Origin: Amycolatopsis circi
GTDB taxonomy: Bacteria > Actinomycetota > Actinomycetes > Mycobacteriales > Pseudonocardiaceae
Reading direction: 5' to 3'
Assembly (NCBI RefSeq): GCF_003385235.1
Contig: NZ_PQIA01000062.1
Location: 1-49,769 of the forward strand
DNA length: 49,769 nucleotides
Below are positions 49,218 to 49,769 of this stretch, one piece after another. The position numbers and the translations under genes were made by a program. Under the pieces are notes generated by a model that made no database searches, had not been told where the DNA came from, and saw only the letters and a program-made list of their open reading frames with translations. Each line of letters starts with the position of its first letter. Position 1 is the stretch's first letter.

Positions 49218-49769
49218 CGCACCCACCTCCGCCTCCGCATCCGCCGCCACCGCCGCAGGACGACCCGCCGCCGGACGAACTTCCCGCGCCGCTCTTCAGC
49301 GCCAAGCTTGTCGCATGGTCTGGATACTGTGCGAACCCGCCCAGCGCGACCAGGGAAGCAGCACCGACGAGCAGTGCGCCGGCCTGGGCCCGCTGTGCCG
49401 ACGGGTCCGTGCGCACCGCGGCGACCATCGCGCGCCCTGCCTTGGTCAGACTGACCTTCGGTCGCTTACGGCTGGTCACCGCCAGTACGACGAGAATCGC
49501 GGTGACCGCCAGCAGCACCGTCAGCCCGGCTGTCGGCCGGTGCAGTGCGGAGCCGTTCGCCCAGCGCACCAGACCGACCAGGAGCAGGGCGGCGTAGACG
49601 AGAACCACGCCCGTCGCGAAGCGGGCGGAAGCGACCGCGACCAGACCGCGCTGACGGAGGTCGTTCCCGATGTCCCGCACCGGCTCGGAGACCGCCTCAG
49701 CCGTGCGTAGCGTCGCAGTCGTCCGGGGCCGGTTCCGCACGGCCGCATAGACCGCCTGCTCAACCGGGC
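49210..49769 (-). CDS. TIGR04222-type membrane protein with Cys/Gly-rich C-terminal tail (5' part missing)
   Basis: The frame is open to the window edge, so the N-terminus is missing; at least 186 codons are visible. PVEQAVYAAVRNRP matches the paralogue at 47210-47989, so the frame upstream of the internal GTG (49740) is coding. Two spans follow (about 42-62 and 72-92 of the visible part). After GALLVGAASLVALGGFAQYP a Ser/Gly linker leads to a tail with three cysteines at six-residue spacing, each followed by glycines (C-G5-C-G5-C-G2). The stop overlaps the DUF692 start. The tail is the likely substrate of that enzyme. Confidence 0.85.
   Translation of the reverse strand, partial: PVEQAVYAAVRNRPRTTATLRTAEAVSEPVRDIGNDLRQRGLVAVASARFATGVVLVYAALLLVGLVRWANGSALHRPTAGLTVLLAVTAILVVLAVTSRKRPKVSLTKAGRAMVAAVRTDPSAQRAQAGALLVGAASLVALGGFAQYPDHATSLALKSGAGSSSGGGSSCGGGGGCGGGGGCGG

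Noticed and set aside
1..49769. tRNA or rRNA genes, transposases, integrases, replication origin
   Set aside because: Looked for on both strands by eye. No cloverleaf with a T-loop signature, no DDE or recombinase motifs, and no DnaA-box cluster were found.

Overview
The window is very GC-rich and uses GTG (and one TTG) starts freely. Neighbouring genes often overlap by one or four bases (TAATG, ATGA, GTGA). Gene content and order point to an actinomycete of the Pseudonocardiaceae, most likely Amycolatopsis or a close relative; this is inferred from protein recognition only. From memory, the conserved backbone follows the Mycobacterium tuberculosis order Rv2695 to Rv2676: alpha/beta hydrolase, OB-fold protein, DUF3159, ceoC/ceoB, APC-type permease, TRAM methyltransferase, then dxs, ribonuclease D, DUF3000, hemE, hemY and hemQ.

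Layout. 1-6347: housekeeping block with a potassium module (two TrkA-type RCK proteins divergent from a KimA-like K+ transporter) and an Fe-S RNA methyltransferase translationally coupled to the transporter. 6349-7171: decayed DNA. 7176-11754: choline-to-glycine-betaine operon (aldehyde dehydrogenase, permease, choline oxidase). 11970-13880: dxs. 13880-37780: about 24 kb of accessory DNA between dxs and ribonuclease D. It holds a LysR pseudogene, a HEPN/Abi-like protein, a six-gene operon that fits 2-ketoarginine/4-guanidinobutyrate catabolism with a divergent PucR regulator, a two-component system, a VapBC module with a clear palindromic operator, a Tat-exported PHP hydrolase, a fadA-fadB operon, a TPR protein, and a dehydrogenase cluster (SDR, opine-type dehydrogenase, 3-hydroxyacyl-CoA dehydrogenase) divergent from an IclR regulator. 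37788-46309: ribonuclease D, a LuxR-type response regulator, DUF3000, then hemE-cgoX-chdC of the coproporphyrin-dependent haem route and a CaiB-type CoA transferase. About 46330-47200: a non-coding array of diverged tandem repeats with a period near 97 bp. 47210-49769: a minus-strand cluster of a TIGR04222-type membrane protein with a Cys/Gly-rich C-terminal tail (cut by the window edge), a DUF692 multinuclear-iron enzyme, a 108-residue partner and a second TIGR04222-type protein without the tail.

The best candidate for an undescribed system is the last cluster. DUF692 (MNIO) enzymes modify cysteines of ribosomal peptides. Here the enzyme gene starts inside the end of a gene whose product finishes in a regularly spaced Cys-Gly tail, which suggests an enzyme and a membrane-anchored substrate. 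Other points worth a second look are the tandem repeat array, the intergenic long palindromes, the VapBC operator that reaches into the upstream kinase gene, the guanidino-acid operon, and the reordered CoA transferase.
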